A stretch of 64,000 nt of DNA. It comes from Marinactinospora thermotolerans DSM 45154 (lineage in GTDB: Bacteria > Actinomycetota > Actinomycetes > Streptosporangiales > Streptosporangiaceae). Positions 6,903 to 15,596 of the stretch are shown here, one piece after another. Under the pieces are notes generated by a model. The model searched no databases. It saw only the letters and a list, made by a program, of their open reading frames with translations, and was not told the DNA's origin. The position numbers and the translations under genes were made by a program. Within the stretch, counting starts at the first letter, position 1. Every line of letters starts with the position of its first letter. The DNA lies in the NCBI RefSeq assembly GCF_900167435.1, contig NZ_FUWS01000005.1:220893-284892 (forward strand). The letters are read 5' to 3'.

Positions 6903-7883
6903 GTGCGTCCCTCACCCCGCCGCGATGGCGAGGCCGGTCTGGTCTCCCGGCGCGGCTTCGGCCGGCTCGCCGCCTTCGGGCTCGCGGCCGGCGCCGACCT
7001 GGTCGGTCCCGCCCCCGCCGCGAGCGCGGCGGCCGACGGACAGGACTACTACGAGCGCGCCCGCGCGCTGGCCGGGGACGATCCGGTCCTGCGGGCCCTC
7101 GCCTCGGCGCTGGCCCCCGACGTCACCTTCCCCGACGTGCCCGCGCCGGCGCCGCTGCTGCTGTTCGACGATCTCGCCCTGGTGAGCGTGGGCTTCGTGC
7201 ACGCCATGGCGCTCCTCACCGACGACGGGATCGTGCTGTTCGACGCGCTCCGCTCCCCCGAGGACGCCGAGGACGTCATCGTCCCGGGGCTGCGCGAGCT
7301 GGGCGCCGATCCCGCGGCGATCAGGTACGTCGTCATCACCCACGGGCACTACGACCACTTCGGGGGCGCCCAGTACCTCGCGGACCGCTATGGGGCCCGC
7401 GTCCTGATGTCGCCGGCCGACTGGGATCTCGTCGCCGGCTCCCGGCCGGACAACGCCCCCGTCCGGGATCTGGAGATCGCGGACGGGCAGCGGCTCACGC
7501 TCGGCGGCACGACGGTCCGCTTCCACCACACCCCGGGTCACACCCCCGGCACGGTCTCGCCGATCTTCCCCGTGCGGGCCGGCTCCGATCGGCACACGGC
7601 CATGTTGTGGGGCGGCACCAACCCGCCCGGCACGCTGCCGGAGCTGCGCGACTACCTGGCCTCCATCGCCTCCTTCCGCGGCCGGATGCGGGAGGCGGGG
7701 GTGGACGTCGAACTGTCCAACCACCCCAACGACTACGGGCTGCAACGCGCCGAGCAGCTGAGGGAGCGGCCCGACGGGGCGAACCCCTTCGTGCTGGGCC
7801 GGCACCGCGCCGACCGGTACATGGCGGTCATGGACCTCATGCTGCGCGGGAGGATCGCCGACGCCGAGGCCGCCGGCGGCTGA
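6903..7883 (+). CDS. Tat-exported MBL-fold metallo-hydrolase (subclass B3-like)
   Basis: A 326-residue protein. The N-terminus carries a twin-arginine motif SRRGFGRLAAFGLAAGADL followed by Ala-rich sequence (cleavage near ASAAAD), so it should be exported folded by the Tat pathway. The metallo-beta-lactamase site is complete: HGHYDHFGG, the TPGHTPGTVS loop and SNHPND near the C-terminus, giving a binuclear zinc centre of the B3 layout. This layout also occurs in many non-lactamase hydrolases, so substrate is unknown. GTG at 6903 is chosen for its AGGAG site (6892-6896) and because the Tat motif starts soon after; a longer frame upstream from 6789 lacks these. It stands alone between a membrane gene and a convergent MFS gene. 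Confidence 0.85.
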   Translation: MRPSPRRDGEAGLVSRRGFGRLAAFGLAAGADLVGPAPAASAAADGQDYYERARALAGDDPVLRALASALAPDVTFPDVPAPAPLLLFDDLALVSVGFVHAMALLTDDGIVLFDALRSPEDAEDVIVPGLRELGADPAAIRYVVITHGHYDHFGGAQYLADRYGARVLMSPADWDLVAGSRPDNAPVRDLEIADGQRLTLGGTTVRFHHTPGHTPGTVSPIFPVRAGSDRHTAMLWGGTNPPGTLPELRDYLASIASFRGRMREAGVDVELSNHPNDYGLQRAEQLRERPDGANPFVLGRHRADRYMAVMDLMLRGRIADAEAAGG

Positions 7884-8128
7884 CCGCCGGCGCCGTGTGG
7901 CGCCGACCGCTCCGATCGCGTCCGCTGCCCGCCCCGGCGCTCGTGGCCGCCGCCGGAGGGACACTCCGGCGGCCGGTGTGCCGGGCCTCGGGCGCGGAGG
8001 TGACCTCCGTGGCCACGTGTCCCGGCTGCGTTCCGGCAACGCCCCGGGAGCGGTGCCGGAGGTCCGCGGGCGGGGAGCGTCCCCTTCCGCGTCCCGCGTC
8101 CGCGCGAGTGGGCCGCGGTGGAGGCGGG

Positions 8129-9367
8129 CTAGCGGGCGCCGGCGGTCTCGTCCCGACCGCGCCGGCCCAGGCGCAGCGCGGTGGGCAGGCACACGGCCGC
8201 CACCAGCGCGGACAGCGCGAACGCCGGACCGTGGCCGAGCCCTTGGGCGACGACGCCCAGGGCGAGCGCCCCCACGCCGGTCCCCGCGTCGTAACCGATG
8301 TTCCACGCGGCGCTGGCCGTGCCGTAGCCGCGCGGCCCCGAGCGGCGCAGCATGACGGTGACGGTGTCGTTCTGCGCCGCGCCGAACCCGGCGCCGAACA
8401 GGGCCGCCCCCGCCACGACCAGGACCGTTCCCGCCGCTCCCGGCCCGCTCCAACCGGGAACGGCGGCCCACAGCGCCCAGGCGATGGCGGCGCACCCCAG
8501 CGCGCAGGCGGCCACCGCCGGTGTCAGCAGGGCCGCGCGGCCGGCACGGTCGCCGAGCACGCCCGCGACCCCGCGGCCGGCGGCCGAGAACACCCCGTAG
8601 GCGAGCAGCGCGACCGTGGCGACCGCCGGGACGCGCTCCAGGGGGATGGCCAGGAACGTGACGAGGCTGTTGGAGGCGACCGCCACCGCCAGCATGACGG
8701 CCAGCGGCGCGGCGAGGAGGAGCCAGGTCCGGGCGTCCGCCGGCCCTTCGGCCCGCGCGCCGTCGCCCCGCCCCCGCGTCCCGGCCGGGGCGCCGTCGCC
8801 GCCGGTGAGCCACACGCCCACCGCGGCCACGGCGCCCAGGAGCGGGCCGACGCAGGCGAACCAGAACACGGCCGCGAACCCGACGTTGAGCGCGATCCAC
8901 ACCCCGCTCGACAGGAAGACGAGGTTGGACAGGCCGACGGCGAGCCCGTAGTAGCCGGTGGCGCGCCCGATCTGCTGGGGCGGGACGAGCCGCGCGGCCA
9001 GCGCCGTGCCCGCGACGGTGGCCATGCCGAAGCCGATCCCGCGCGCTCCCGACAGGGCCAGGAGCGTGGCCAGGTCGGTGGTCAGCGGGTACAGCGGCGC
9101 GGGAAGGCCGAGCAGGAGCGAGCCCACGGCCATGGTCCAGCGGTAGCCGCCCCGGTCGAGGATCCAGGGCATCGCGAGCTGCGTGAGGACGGTCGTCAGC
9201 ATGAACACCGACGTGGTCGCGCCCGCCGCGACCTCGCCGGCGCCGCCGCGCACCGCCCACAGGGGGACGACGGGCAGCAGCAGGACGTAGCCGCTGAAGG
9301 TGGCGATGGTGGCGGCGATGAGGAGCCGGAAGGCCGGCGTGCGCACGCCGCGCCGGGGCGGGGTCAC
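8129..9367 (-). CDS. MFS transporter
   Basis: A 412-residue membrane protein with 12 predicted helices in two halves joined by a hydrophilic Gly/Ala/Arg-rich loop (about residues 200-225). The loop between helices 2 and 3 carries a weak form of the major-facilitator motif A (ILDRGGYRWTM); the second half has VLGDRAGRAAL in the same place. The start is a GTG at 9367 without a strong ribosome site. It lies 67 bp downstream of the alpha/beta hydrolase on the same strand, so the two may be co-transcribed. Most such actinobacterial proteins are drug or metabolite exporters; the substrate cannot be read from the sequence. Confidence 0.85.
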   Translation of the reverse strand: MTPPRRGVRTPAFRLLIAATIATFSGYVLLLPVVPLWAVRGGAGEVAAGATTSVFMLTTVLTQLAMPWILDRGGYRWTMAVGSLLLGLPAPLYPLTTDLATLLALSGARGIGFGMATVAGTALAARLVPPQQIGRATGYYGLAVGLSNLVFLSSGVWIALNVGFAAVFWFACVGPLLGAVAAVGVWLTGGDGAPAGTRGRGDGARAEGPADARTWLLLAAPLAVMLAVAVASNSLVTFLAIPLERVPAVATVALLAYGVFSAAGRGVAGVLGDRAGRAALLTPAVAACALGCAAIAWALWAAVPGWSGPGAAGTVLVVAGAALFGAGFGAAQNDTVTVMLRRSGPRGYGTASAAWNIGYDAGTGVGALALGVVAQGLGHGPAFALSALVAAVCLPTALRLGRRGRDETAGAR

Positions 9368-9434
9368 CGGGGCGTGCCGGGGCGAGCGAACGTGCCGCCT
9401 TTCGCGTCCCGGTCCGCCCCGCGCCCTCGGGGGC

Positions 9435-10259
9435 TCACTTCCCCTCCGGCGCCGGCCCCGAAGCGCCGTCCAGACGCGCGGCCAGCCACCGGGCGACGCG
9501 TTCGGCCCGTTCGGGGGTCATGGCCCGCTCGGCGTGGCCCATGCCCGGTTCGATCCACAGTTCCTTCGGTTCGCGCGCCGCCTCGTGGATGCGCAGGGCG
9601 TGTTCCACCGGGAAGTAGGCGTCGGCGTCGCCGTGCACGACGAGCAGGGGCGCCGGGGCGATCGCGGCGGCCAGCTCCGTGGGGTCGGGCGGAACCGGGT
9701 CCCACTCCCGGTCGGTGACGCGGACCCGGCGGGCGGTGCGCAGGAACCACCGGCCGGCCGGCTTCTCGACCCCGAAGTGCAGCAGCCGCATACGGGGGGT
9801 GCCCCGGTAGAACCAGCGGCTGGGACCGCTGATGGCGACCACGGCGTCCACGCCGCCGAACGTGCCGGCGTGGCGCACGGCGACGGCCGCGCCCATGGAG
9901 AAGCCGACGGTGGCCACACGGGTGTAGCCGAGGCCGCGCAGGTGGCCGACGACCGCCTCCAGGTCGTGGATCTCGCGGTCGCCGACCGTGCACTCACCGC
10001 CGGAGGAGTGGTGGCCCCGGAAGTCGAAGACCATGACGTCTCCGACGGCGAGGAGGCTGCGGGCGATCATGCGGCTGCCGGGGTTGCGCCAGGTGCCGGT
10101 GAAGCCGTTGGCGACGGCGATGGCGACCGGGCGCGTGGCGGTGCCGCGCAGCAGGGCCGCGTCGATGGAGACGCCATCAGAGGTCAGCAGGGTGGCGGGC
10201 TCGGGGTGGGACGGCGTGGTGCCGGGCAGGAGGTCGGACACCGTCCCATCCTGCCGCAT
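9435..10259 (-). CDS. Alpha/beta hydrolase
   Basis: A soluble serine hydrolase of about 274 residues. The nucleophile elbow is GFSMG, the acid lies in VVHGDADAYFP and the base in GMGHAER, in the canonical order. VMVFDFRGHHSSGG resembles the oxyanion-side loop of the BAAT/S9-like hydrolases. ATG at 10259 (GGAAACGGG just upstream) is used; a GTG at 10241 with an AGGATGGG site is an equally good start and would remove six residues. Its promoter would lie in the short gap next to the 265-bp tandem duplication. It probably forms an operon with the MFS gene at 8129-9367. Substrate unknown. Confidence 0.85.
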   Translation of the reverse strand: MRQDGTVSDLLPGTTPSHPEPATLLTSDGVSIDAALLRGTATRPVAIAVANGFTGTWRNPGSRMIARSLLAVGDVMVFDFRGHHSSGGECTVGDREIHDLEAVVGHLRGLGYTRVATVGFSMGAAVAVRHAGTFGGVDAVVAISGPSRWFYRGTPRMRLLHFGVEKPAGRWFLRTARRVRVTDREWDPVPPDPTELAAAIAPAPLLVVHGDADAYFPVEHALRIHEAAREPKELWIEPGMGHAERAMTPERAERVARWLAARLDGASGPAPEGK

Positions 10260-10372
10260 CCCGTTTCCGGGGTCAGGGGGGTGGGCCGGTGATCGGGCGT
10301 GGTGCGGGCCCCACCGGTCCGGGCGCGCGGGCCGGTGGCCGGTGGCCGGGAGCGGCACCGGGGTTCATCGGC

Positions 10373-10901
10373 GTGCCCGGTCGCGCGGCCTTGGGCGGGC
10401 GGTCGCGTCCGGACTTCTTGGAGCCGGCCCGGACGTGGCGTCTCCACGTCGGCCCGGCGGGGCCGGTTTCACGACGCCCGCCCGGTGTCCGCGCGACTCA
10501 GCAAGGCGGCGGGCCGGCCATGGCCAGTGAACCGGGAGGCCGAACACCCCGATAGGCCGCGGCCGATCCCTCCACCGGAGGACGCCTGATCCCGCCTCCC
10601 CACCGGCGTCTCCCCGGACGGGCGCCGCGCCCGCCGCGTGCCCGGTCGCGCGGCCTTGGGCGGGCGGTCGCGTCCGGGCTCCTTGGAGCCGGTCGGGGCG
10701 CGGCGTCTCCACGTCGGCCCGGCGGGGCCGGTTTCACGACGCCCGCCCGGTGTCCGCGCCGCTCACCGAGGCGGCGGGCCGGCCATGGCCAGTGAACCGG
10801 GAGGCCGAACACCCCGATAGGCCGCGGCCGGCCCCTCCACCGGAGGACGCCTGATCCCGCCTCCCCACCGGCGTCTCCCCGGACGGGCGCCGCGCCCGCC
10901 G
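10373..10901. repeat. 265-bp tandem duplication (two copies)
   Basis: The segment starting GTGCCCGGTCGCGCGG at 10373 is repeated head-to-tail starting at 10638. By eye the copies differ at about a dozen positions (roughly 95 percent identity), clustered near the second tenth and the middle of the unit. Copy 1 is 10373-10637 and copy 2 is 10638 to about 10901, ending 7 bp before the stop of the TetR gene. Each copy contains inverted segments (for example GGCGTCTCCACG.., GGCCCGGCGGGGCC) and an 11-codon reading frame from ATGGCCAGTGAACC. No transposase, IS ends or target duplication is visible. Confidence 0.85.
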
Positions 10902-10907
10902 TCCGGA

Positions 10908-11477
10908 TCAGGCGGGGAACAGGCGGGGGAGCGCCGCGGCGAGGGCGGTGGTGGCGGCCCCCTCCGGGTCGGCCACGCCCTCGCCGCCGGCGTTGACGAG
11001 CAGGCCGTCGGTGAGCGCGAGGGCCAGCCTCGCGTCGTCGGAGTCGACGTCCCGTCCGGCTCGGGCGAAGAGCGAGACGATCACGCGGACCAGGTCGGTG
11101 TTCCAGTCGCGTACGACACCGGCGTAGGCGGGGTGGCGTCCGGCCTGGACGTAGCGCTCGTAGAAGGCGAGCGCGCCGGGTTCGCCGACCGGCCCGGCGA
11201 CCATGCGGACCAGGGCCGCGGCGAGTTCGCGCTCCCCTCCCGGCTCGAATCCGGCCAGGACCTCCTCCGCGTGGGCGCGGAACCTGCCGCCGAGGCGGAC
11301 CAGCGCCTGGACGGTGAGGTCCTCCAGCGAGTCGAAGTAGTAGGTGGTGGAGCCGAGCGGCACGCCGGCGCGCGCGGCGACCGCCCGGTGGCTCAGCGCG
11401 GCGAAGCCCTCGCCGAGGATGATGTCCACCGCGGTCTCCACCAGTTCGGCCTTGCGCCGTTCGCCGCGTTCGGTCAC
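10908..11477 (-). CDS. TetR/AcrR family regulator, probable repressor of the SMR gene
   Basis: A 189-residue regulator. The N-terminal helix-turn-helix is clear (ALSHRAVAARAGVPLGSTTYYF, roughly residues 28-48), followed by a helical ligand domain. GTG at 11477 has a GGAGGAGG site. It lies 21 bp downstream of the SMR efflux gene on the same strand, so the pair should share one promoter and the repressor should control itself. Two palindromic sites upstream of the SMR gene (11835-11870) are the obvious targets. The inducer is probably a cationic drug carried by the transporter; that is inference. Confidence 0.88.
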   Translation of the reverse strand: MTERGERRKAELVETAVDIILGEGFAALSHRAVAARAGVPLGSTTYYFDSLEDLTVQALVRLGGRFRAHAEEVLAGFEPGGERELAAALVRMVAGPVGEPGALAFYERYVQAGRHPAYAGVVRDWNTDLVRVIVSLFARAGRDVDSDDARLALALTDGLLVNAGGEGVADPEGAATTALAAALPRLFPA

Positions 11478-11498
11478 GCCGCCTCCTCCCTCGGGTCG

Positions 11499-11822
11499 TC
11501 AGTGGGCGCCGCCGCCCGCCAGTTGCAGGGCGACGACCCCCGCCAGGATGAGCACGATCGCGACGATACGCAGCACCTGGACGGGATCGCCCAGGAACAT
11601 CATGCCGAAGACCGCGGTGCCCGACGCCCCCAGACCGGTCCACACCGCGTAGGCGGTGCCGACGGGCAGGGAGCGCAGGGACAGGCTGAGCAGGGTGAAG
11701 GACGCCGCGGCGGCGGCGAAGGTGACCGTGGGCCACAGTCGGGTGAATCCCTCGCTCATCTTCAGGGCGATGGCGAAGACGGTCTCCAGCAGCCCCGCGA
11801 TGATCAGCAGGATCCAGGCCAT
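11499..11822 (-). CDS. SMR family small multidrug efflux protein
   Basis: A 107-residue membrane protein with four helices. It has the invariant glutamate in the first helix (MAWILLIIAGLLETVFAIAL), the loop LPVGTAYAVWTGLGASGTAV and helix-4 pattern typical of the EmrE/SugE family, which act as proton-coupled antiporters of quaternary cations, working as dimers. GLGASGTAVFGM is closer to the SugE/Gdx (guanidinium) branch than to EmrE, but I cannot settle this by eye. ATG at 11822 is chosen for its AAGGAG site 6 nt upstream, discarding a TTG start at 11852 that lies within the operator. First gene of an operon with the TetR regulator. Confidence 0.9.
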   Translation of the reverse strand: MAWILLIIAGLLETVFAIALKMSEGFTRLWPTVTFAAAAASFTLLSLSLRSLPVGTAYAVWTGLGASGTAVFGMMFLGDPVQVLRIVAIVLILAGVVALQLAGGGAH

Positions 11823-11834
11823 GACGAACTCCTT

Positions 11835-11870
11835 TTGTACGGCTGTACACAATTGTACGGTCGTACAATT
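11835..11870. promoter_or_regulatory. Tandem TetR operators in front of the SMR-TetR operon
   Basis: AATTGTACG-GT-CGTACAATT (11851-11870) is a perfect palindrome with 9-bp arms. Next to it, TGTAC-GGCT-GTACA (11836-11849) is a second palindrome with the same GTAC-N4-GTAC core. They lie 13-50 bp before the SMR start codon, overlapping the place where the leftward promoter must be. Symmetry, spacing and position fit a TetR repressor site; the cognate regulator is presumably the one encoded at 10908-11477. Confidence 0.75.
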
Positions 11871-12341
11871 TCAGGGGCAACGTCAGACCGGTCACCTCCG
11901 GAGCCCTCTCGCGTCGCCGCACGGCGGCGCGAGGGCGGGAACGCGGCGGGCTGTCTCCTCGTGGCCCTCCACGGCCCGGGATGCGGACCCGCGGGATCGG
12001 CCGCGCTGGGGTCCCGGGCCACCGCGCGCCTCCTCGCCGGAGCGGCTCGACCACCTCGCCTCCCCCGACGATCGGCCGGCCACGGAGCCGGCCGGACCCA
12101 ACACCCGTCGGCGACGAGGGCGACCGCCCACTCGAGGCACGGCGACAGGCCGCCACCCGGCCGGACGGCACCGGTCCCCGCGGGAGACGGTCCGCCGGAC
12201 AGGACGCGGCCCCGGTGGGCGCCCCGCGTCGGCGGCGGGATCGATCACCTCGCCGGCGAACCGGAGCATCGCGCCTCTAACCACCCGAGAACGCGGGAGG
12301 ACGGTGCCGCGCCCCGTCCCGGCAGGTCCGCCCCGGGCCGG
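11871..12341. other. Intergenic region without recognised gene
   Basis: About 470 bp between the efflux operon and the CPBP protease gene. Reading frames here are Arg/Pro/Gly-rich and none has a family look or a ribosome site. CTCGCGTCGCCG...GGCGGCGCGAG (about 11907-11934) could form a hairpin. Nothing else is seen. Confidence 0.4.
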
Positions 12342-13142
12342 CTACAGCTCCGGCGCGCGGTGGCGGCGGCCGGTTCCGGTCAGCAGCAGCGCCCTCGTGT
12401 CCAGCAGGATGTGCAGGACGACGGGGATGAGCAGGCTTCCCGTCCCCAGGTAGAGCACCATGAACAGGGCGCCGAGCAGCCCGGGGCCCACCAGCCCCCA
12501 CCAGCCCTGGTAAACGTGGGCGAGCGCGAACAGGACGCACGACGCCACGGCCGCGGCCCACAACGGCAGCCCCAGGGACACCCCCAAGGCGACGAACAGA
12601 CCGCGGTACAGCAGCTCCTCGCAGATCCCCGTTGTGACGGCCAGGCCGATCCCCAGCCGCCGCTCGGTCCGCGAGCGCGGCGCGAGCGTGGTGATGACGT
12701 GCCCGCCCGGGGTCGCGCGCGACGACGACGGCGCTCCGCCCGCGCGCCCGCCCCCGCCCGCGCGGCCGGAGCGCCGGGACCCGCCCGAGGCGCCACGGTC
12801 GCGCGTCAGCAGCCACAGCACCAACGCCGCCAGGCAGAAGCCGATGACCGCGGCCAGCAGCGGCCCCCACTGGCTGGGCGCGCGCAGGCCCAGGTGCTGG
12901 GCCCGCACTCCCGGGGACAGCAGGACCGCGACGACGATGAGCGCGGTCCAGGTCCACTCGACGCCGATCGTCGTCCGGTACAGCCGGGTCAGCGCGCGCG
13001 GGTCCGAGGGGCGTCTTCGCTCCAGCCGGGCGAACCCGCGTCGGCCCAGCAGCGGCTCACCGACCGCCGCGTAGGCCACCAACACGATGCCGATGATCGT
13101 CGCGGCCGTACTGAACTGGGGAACGCTCTCGCTCCATGGCAC
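12342..13142 (-). CDS. CPBP family intramembrane metalloprotease
   Basis: A membrane protein of about 266 residues. The abortive-infection/CaaX-protease motifs are all present: EELLYRG (motif 1, EExxxR), FALAHVYQG (motif 2, FxxxH) and HILLDTRAL (motif 3, HxxxD). A long hydrophilic Gly/Arg/Ser insert separates the N-terminal helices from the catalytic domain. GTG at 13142 is used because the frame upstream of it is low-complexity and without a ribosome site; GTG at 13124 is an alternative. Divergent from EF-G2 with a 220-bp gap. Bacterial relatives include bacteriocin-immunity and signalling proteases, but the substrate here is unknown. Confidence 0.85.
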   Translation of the reverse strand: MPWSESVPQFSTAATIIGIVLVAYAAVGEPLLGRRGFARLERRRPSDPRALTRLYRTTIGVEWTWTALIVVAVLLSPGVRAQHLGLRAPSQWGPLLAAVIGFCLAALVLWLLTRDRGASGGSRRSGRAGGGGRAGGAPSSSRATPGGHVITTLAPRSRTERRLGIGLAVTTGICEELLYRGLFVALGVSLGLPLWAAAVASCVLFALAHVYQGWWGLVGPGLLGALFMVLYLGTGSLLIPVVLHILLDTRALLLTGTGRRHRAPEL

Positions 13143-13363
13143 GGGCCACAGCCTAAGAGATCGCGAGGGCCGTTCGGGTCCCGGCGGCGCACCCGGATCC
13201 CCTCCTTCTCCGAATCTCCTACGTAGCCGGATGACCTGGGCTTTCGCCCCGGCGTGTCGTGTTTTCCCCCTTGCGGGATGTGCCGATGGGGGGTGACCGT
13301 AGAAGGTGTCCCCTGTCACACAGGACGCGGGACATCTGTCTCTTCCCATGGGAGTGATGCACC

Positions 13364-15526
13364 ATGGCGGACAAATCCGGTACGGTCACCGCCGGCAGGG
13401 CGCCCACGGCCGATCAGCCCGCGAACATCCGCAACGTCGCGCTGGTCGGCCCTTCCGGCTCCGGAAAGACCACGCTGGTCGAGGCGTTGCTGTCGGCCTC
13501 CGGGACGATCGAACGCGCCGGCCGGGTCGAGGACGGCACGACCGTCAGCGACCACGACGACGTGGAGGTCCGGCAGAAGCGGTCGGTGAACCTCGCCATC
13601 GCCCCCGTCCGGGTCGGCGGCGTCAAGGTCAACCTGATCGATACACCCGGTTACGCCGACTTCGTCGGTGACCTGCGCGCCGGACTGCGCGCCGCGGACG
13701 CCGCGCTGTTCGTGGTCTCCGCGATCGACGGCGTTGACGGGCGCACCCGGCTGCTGTGGGACGAGTGCGCGCGGATCGGGATGCCGCGCGCCGTCGCGAT
13801 CAACAAGATCGACCACCACCGGGCCGACTTCGACGGCGTCGTCGAACAGTGCCGGGCCGCGTTCGGCGAGGGGGTCGTCCCCGCCTACCTGCCGGTGGTC
13901 TCCGGCGAGGGAGACGAGCGCACCGTGCGCGGGCTGGCGGCCCTGTTGTCGGGGCGCTACACCGACCACACGGGAGCCGAGCGGACGGTCCGTGACGGGC
14001 TGCCCGAGGAGATCGCCGCGCAGGCCGGGCCGCTGCGCGACGCCCTCATCGAAGGCGTGATCCAGGAGAGCGAGGACGAGACGCTCATGGACCGCTACAT
14101 GGAGGGCGGGCAACTCGACGCGACGCTGCTGATCACCGACCTGGAGGCCGCGGTCGCGCGCGGCGGGCTGCACCCGGTGCTCGCGGTCTCGGCCACCACC
14201 GGCGTGGGCGTGGCCGAGCTGTTGGAGGAGCTGCCCCGGGCCTGCCCCTCCCCGCCCGAACGGCCGATCCCGCCGGTGACCACGCCGGAGGGGCGCCCGG
14301 TCTCCGACCTGACGTGCGACCCCGACGGGCCGCTGCTGGCCGAGGTCGTCAAGACGGTGAGCGATCCCTACGTCGGCCGGGTCAGCCTGGTCCGTGTCTT
14401 CTCCGGGCGGTTGCGCCCCGACTCGTCGGTCCACGTGTGCGGACGCGGCCTGGCCGATCGCGGCCACGAGGACCACGACGCCGACGAACGGGTGGGCGCG
14501 CTCGCCGAGCCGTTGGGCAACCGGTCCCGGCCGGTGGGCGAGGTCCTGGCCGGTGACGTCTGCGCCGTGGCCAAGCTGGCGCACGCCGAGACGGGGGACA
14601 CCCTGTCGGACAGGGAGCGTCCCCTGCTGATGCCGCCGTGGACGTTCCCCGACCCGCTGCTGCCGGTGGCCGTGCACGCGGCACACGCCTCCGAGGAGGA
14701 CCGGCTCGCCCAGGCGGTGGCGCGACTGTCGTCCGAGGACGTCACGCTGCGGGTCGAGGTCAACCCCGAGACGCACCAGCTGGTGGTGTGGTGCATGGGC
14801 GAGGCCCACCTCGACGTGGCCCTGGACCGGCTCGCGCACCGCTACGGGGTGGAGGTCGAGACCGAGGAGGTGCGCATCCCGCTGCGCCAGACGTTCACGA
14901 TCCCGGCGCAGGGCATGGGACGCAACGTCAAGCAGAGCGGCGGCCACGGCGAGTACGGGGTCTGCCACATCAAGGTCGAGCCGCTGCCGTCGGGGTCGGG
15001 GCTGGAGTTCGTCGACGAGATCGTCGGCGGCGTCGTGCCGCGCCAGTACGTGCCCTCGGTCGAGAAGGGCGTGCGCGCCCAGATGGAGCAGGGGGTGGGG
15101 CCCGGGTACCCGGTGGTGGACATCCGGGTGACCCTCTACGACGGCAAGGCCCACTCGGTGGACTCCTCCGACATGGCCTTCCAGAAGGCGGGGAGGCTGG
15201 CGTTGCGGGACGCCGCCGAGAAGGGGCAGGTCACCCTGTTGGAACCGGTGGACGAGCTGTCGGTCGTCGTCGCCGACGCCTACATGGGCGCGGTGATGAG
15301 CGATCTGAGCTCCCGGCGGGGCAGGGTGGTGGGCACCGAGTCCCTGCCCGGCGGGCGCACCCTGATCCGGGCCGAGGTCCCGCAGGCGGAGATCGCGCGC
15401 TACGCGATCGACCTGCGCTCGGTCTCCCACGGGACGGGCACGTTCAGCCGGCGCTACCTGCGCCACGAGGCGCTGCCCCGGCACCTGGCGGACAGGTACG
15501 TCACGCCGAAGGCCGGGGCGCGCTGA
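13364..15526 (+). CDS. Elongation factor G-like protein EF-G2
   Basis: A 720-residue translational GTPase homologue. G1 GPSGSGKT (29-36), G3 DTPGYADF (93-100) and G4 NKID (147-150) are intact, and domains II-V follow with a clear domain IV (SGGHGEYGVCHIKVEPL) and a domain V start at LLEPVDELSVVVAD. The switch I region reads RSVNLAIAP instead of the RGITI of canonical EF-G, which marks the EF-G2 group of actinobacteria. That group has GTPase activity and ribosome binding but is not the main translocase; its role is poorly known. ATG at 13364 has a GGGAG site. Convergent with the ABC-F gene across a hairpin terminator; two ribosome-acting factors are thus neighbours. Confidence 0.9.
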   Translation: MADKSGTVTAGRAPTADQPANIRNVALVGPSGSGKTTLVEALLSASGTIERAGRVEDGTTVSDHDDVEVRQKRSVNLAIAPVRVGGVKVNLIDTPGYADFVGDLRAGLRAADAALFVVSAIDGVDGRTRLLWDECARIGMPRAVAINKIDHHRADFDGVVEQCRAAFGEGVVPAYLPVVSGEGDERTVRGLAALLSGRYTDHTGAERTVRDGLPEEIAAQAGPLRDALIEGVIQESEDETLMDRYMEGGQLDATLLITDLEAAVARGGLHPVLAVSATTGVGVAELLEELPRACPSPPERPIPPVTTPEGRPVSDLTCDPDGPLLAEVVKTVSDPYVGRVSLVRVFSGRLRPDSSVHVCGRGLADRGHEDHDADERVGALAEPLGNRSRPVGEVLAGDVCAVAKLAHAETGDTLSDRERPLLMPPWTFPDPLLPVAVHAAHASEEDRLAQAVARLSSEDVTLRVEVNPETHQLVVWCMGEAHLDVALDRLAHRYGVEVETEEVRIPLRQTFTIPAQGMGRNVKQSGGHGEYGVCHIKVEPLPSGSGLEFVDEIVGGVVPRQYVPSVEKGVRAQMEQGVGPGYPVVDIRVTLYDGKAHSVDSSDMAFQKAGRLALRDAAEKGQVTLLEPVDELSVVVADAYMGAVMSDLSSRRGRVVGTESLPGGRTLIRAEVPQAEIARYAIDLRSVSHGTGTFSRRYLRHEALPRHLADRYVTPKAGAR

Positions 15527-15540
15527 GACCCGTCCGCCGC

Positions 15541-15570
15541 TGGGGGCCGTCCCGATCGGGGCGGCCCCCA
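15541..15570. terminator. Bidirectional terminator between EF-G2 and ABC-F genes
   Basis: TGGGGGCCGTCCCG (15541-15554) pairs with CGGGGCGGCCCCCA (15557-15570), with one G-T wobble and a 2-nt centre. It sits midway between two convergent stop codons. Confidence 0.75.
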
Positions 15571-15596
15571 CACGTGCCGGCGCGGCGGCGCGGCGC

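Noticed and set aside
6875-9718. 947-codon plus-strand frame over the MBL and MFS genes
   Set aside because: Arg/Pro/Gly-rich shadow; the overlapping frames carry catalytic motifs, a Tat signal and membrane helices.
10373-10901. Insertion sequence or MITE
   Set aside because: The two copies are directly adjacent, have no terminal inverted repeats and no target duplication.
10498-12171. 557-codon minus-strand frame covering the duplication, TetR and SMR genes
   Set aside because: Composition is low-complexity and it overlaps two well-supported genes and an operator.
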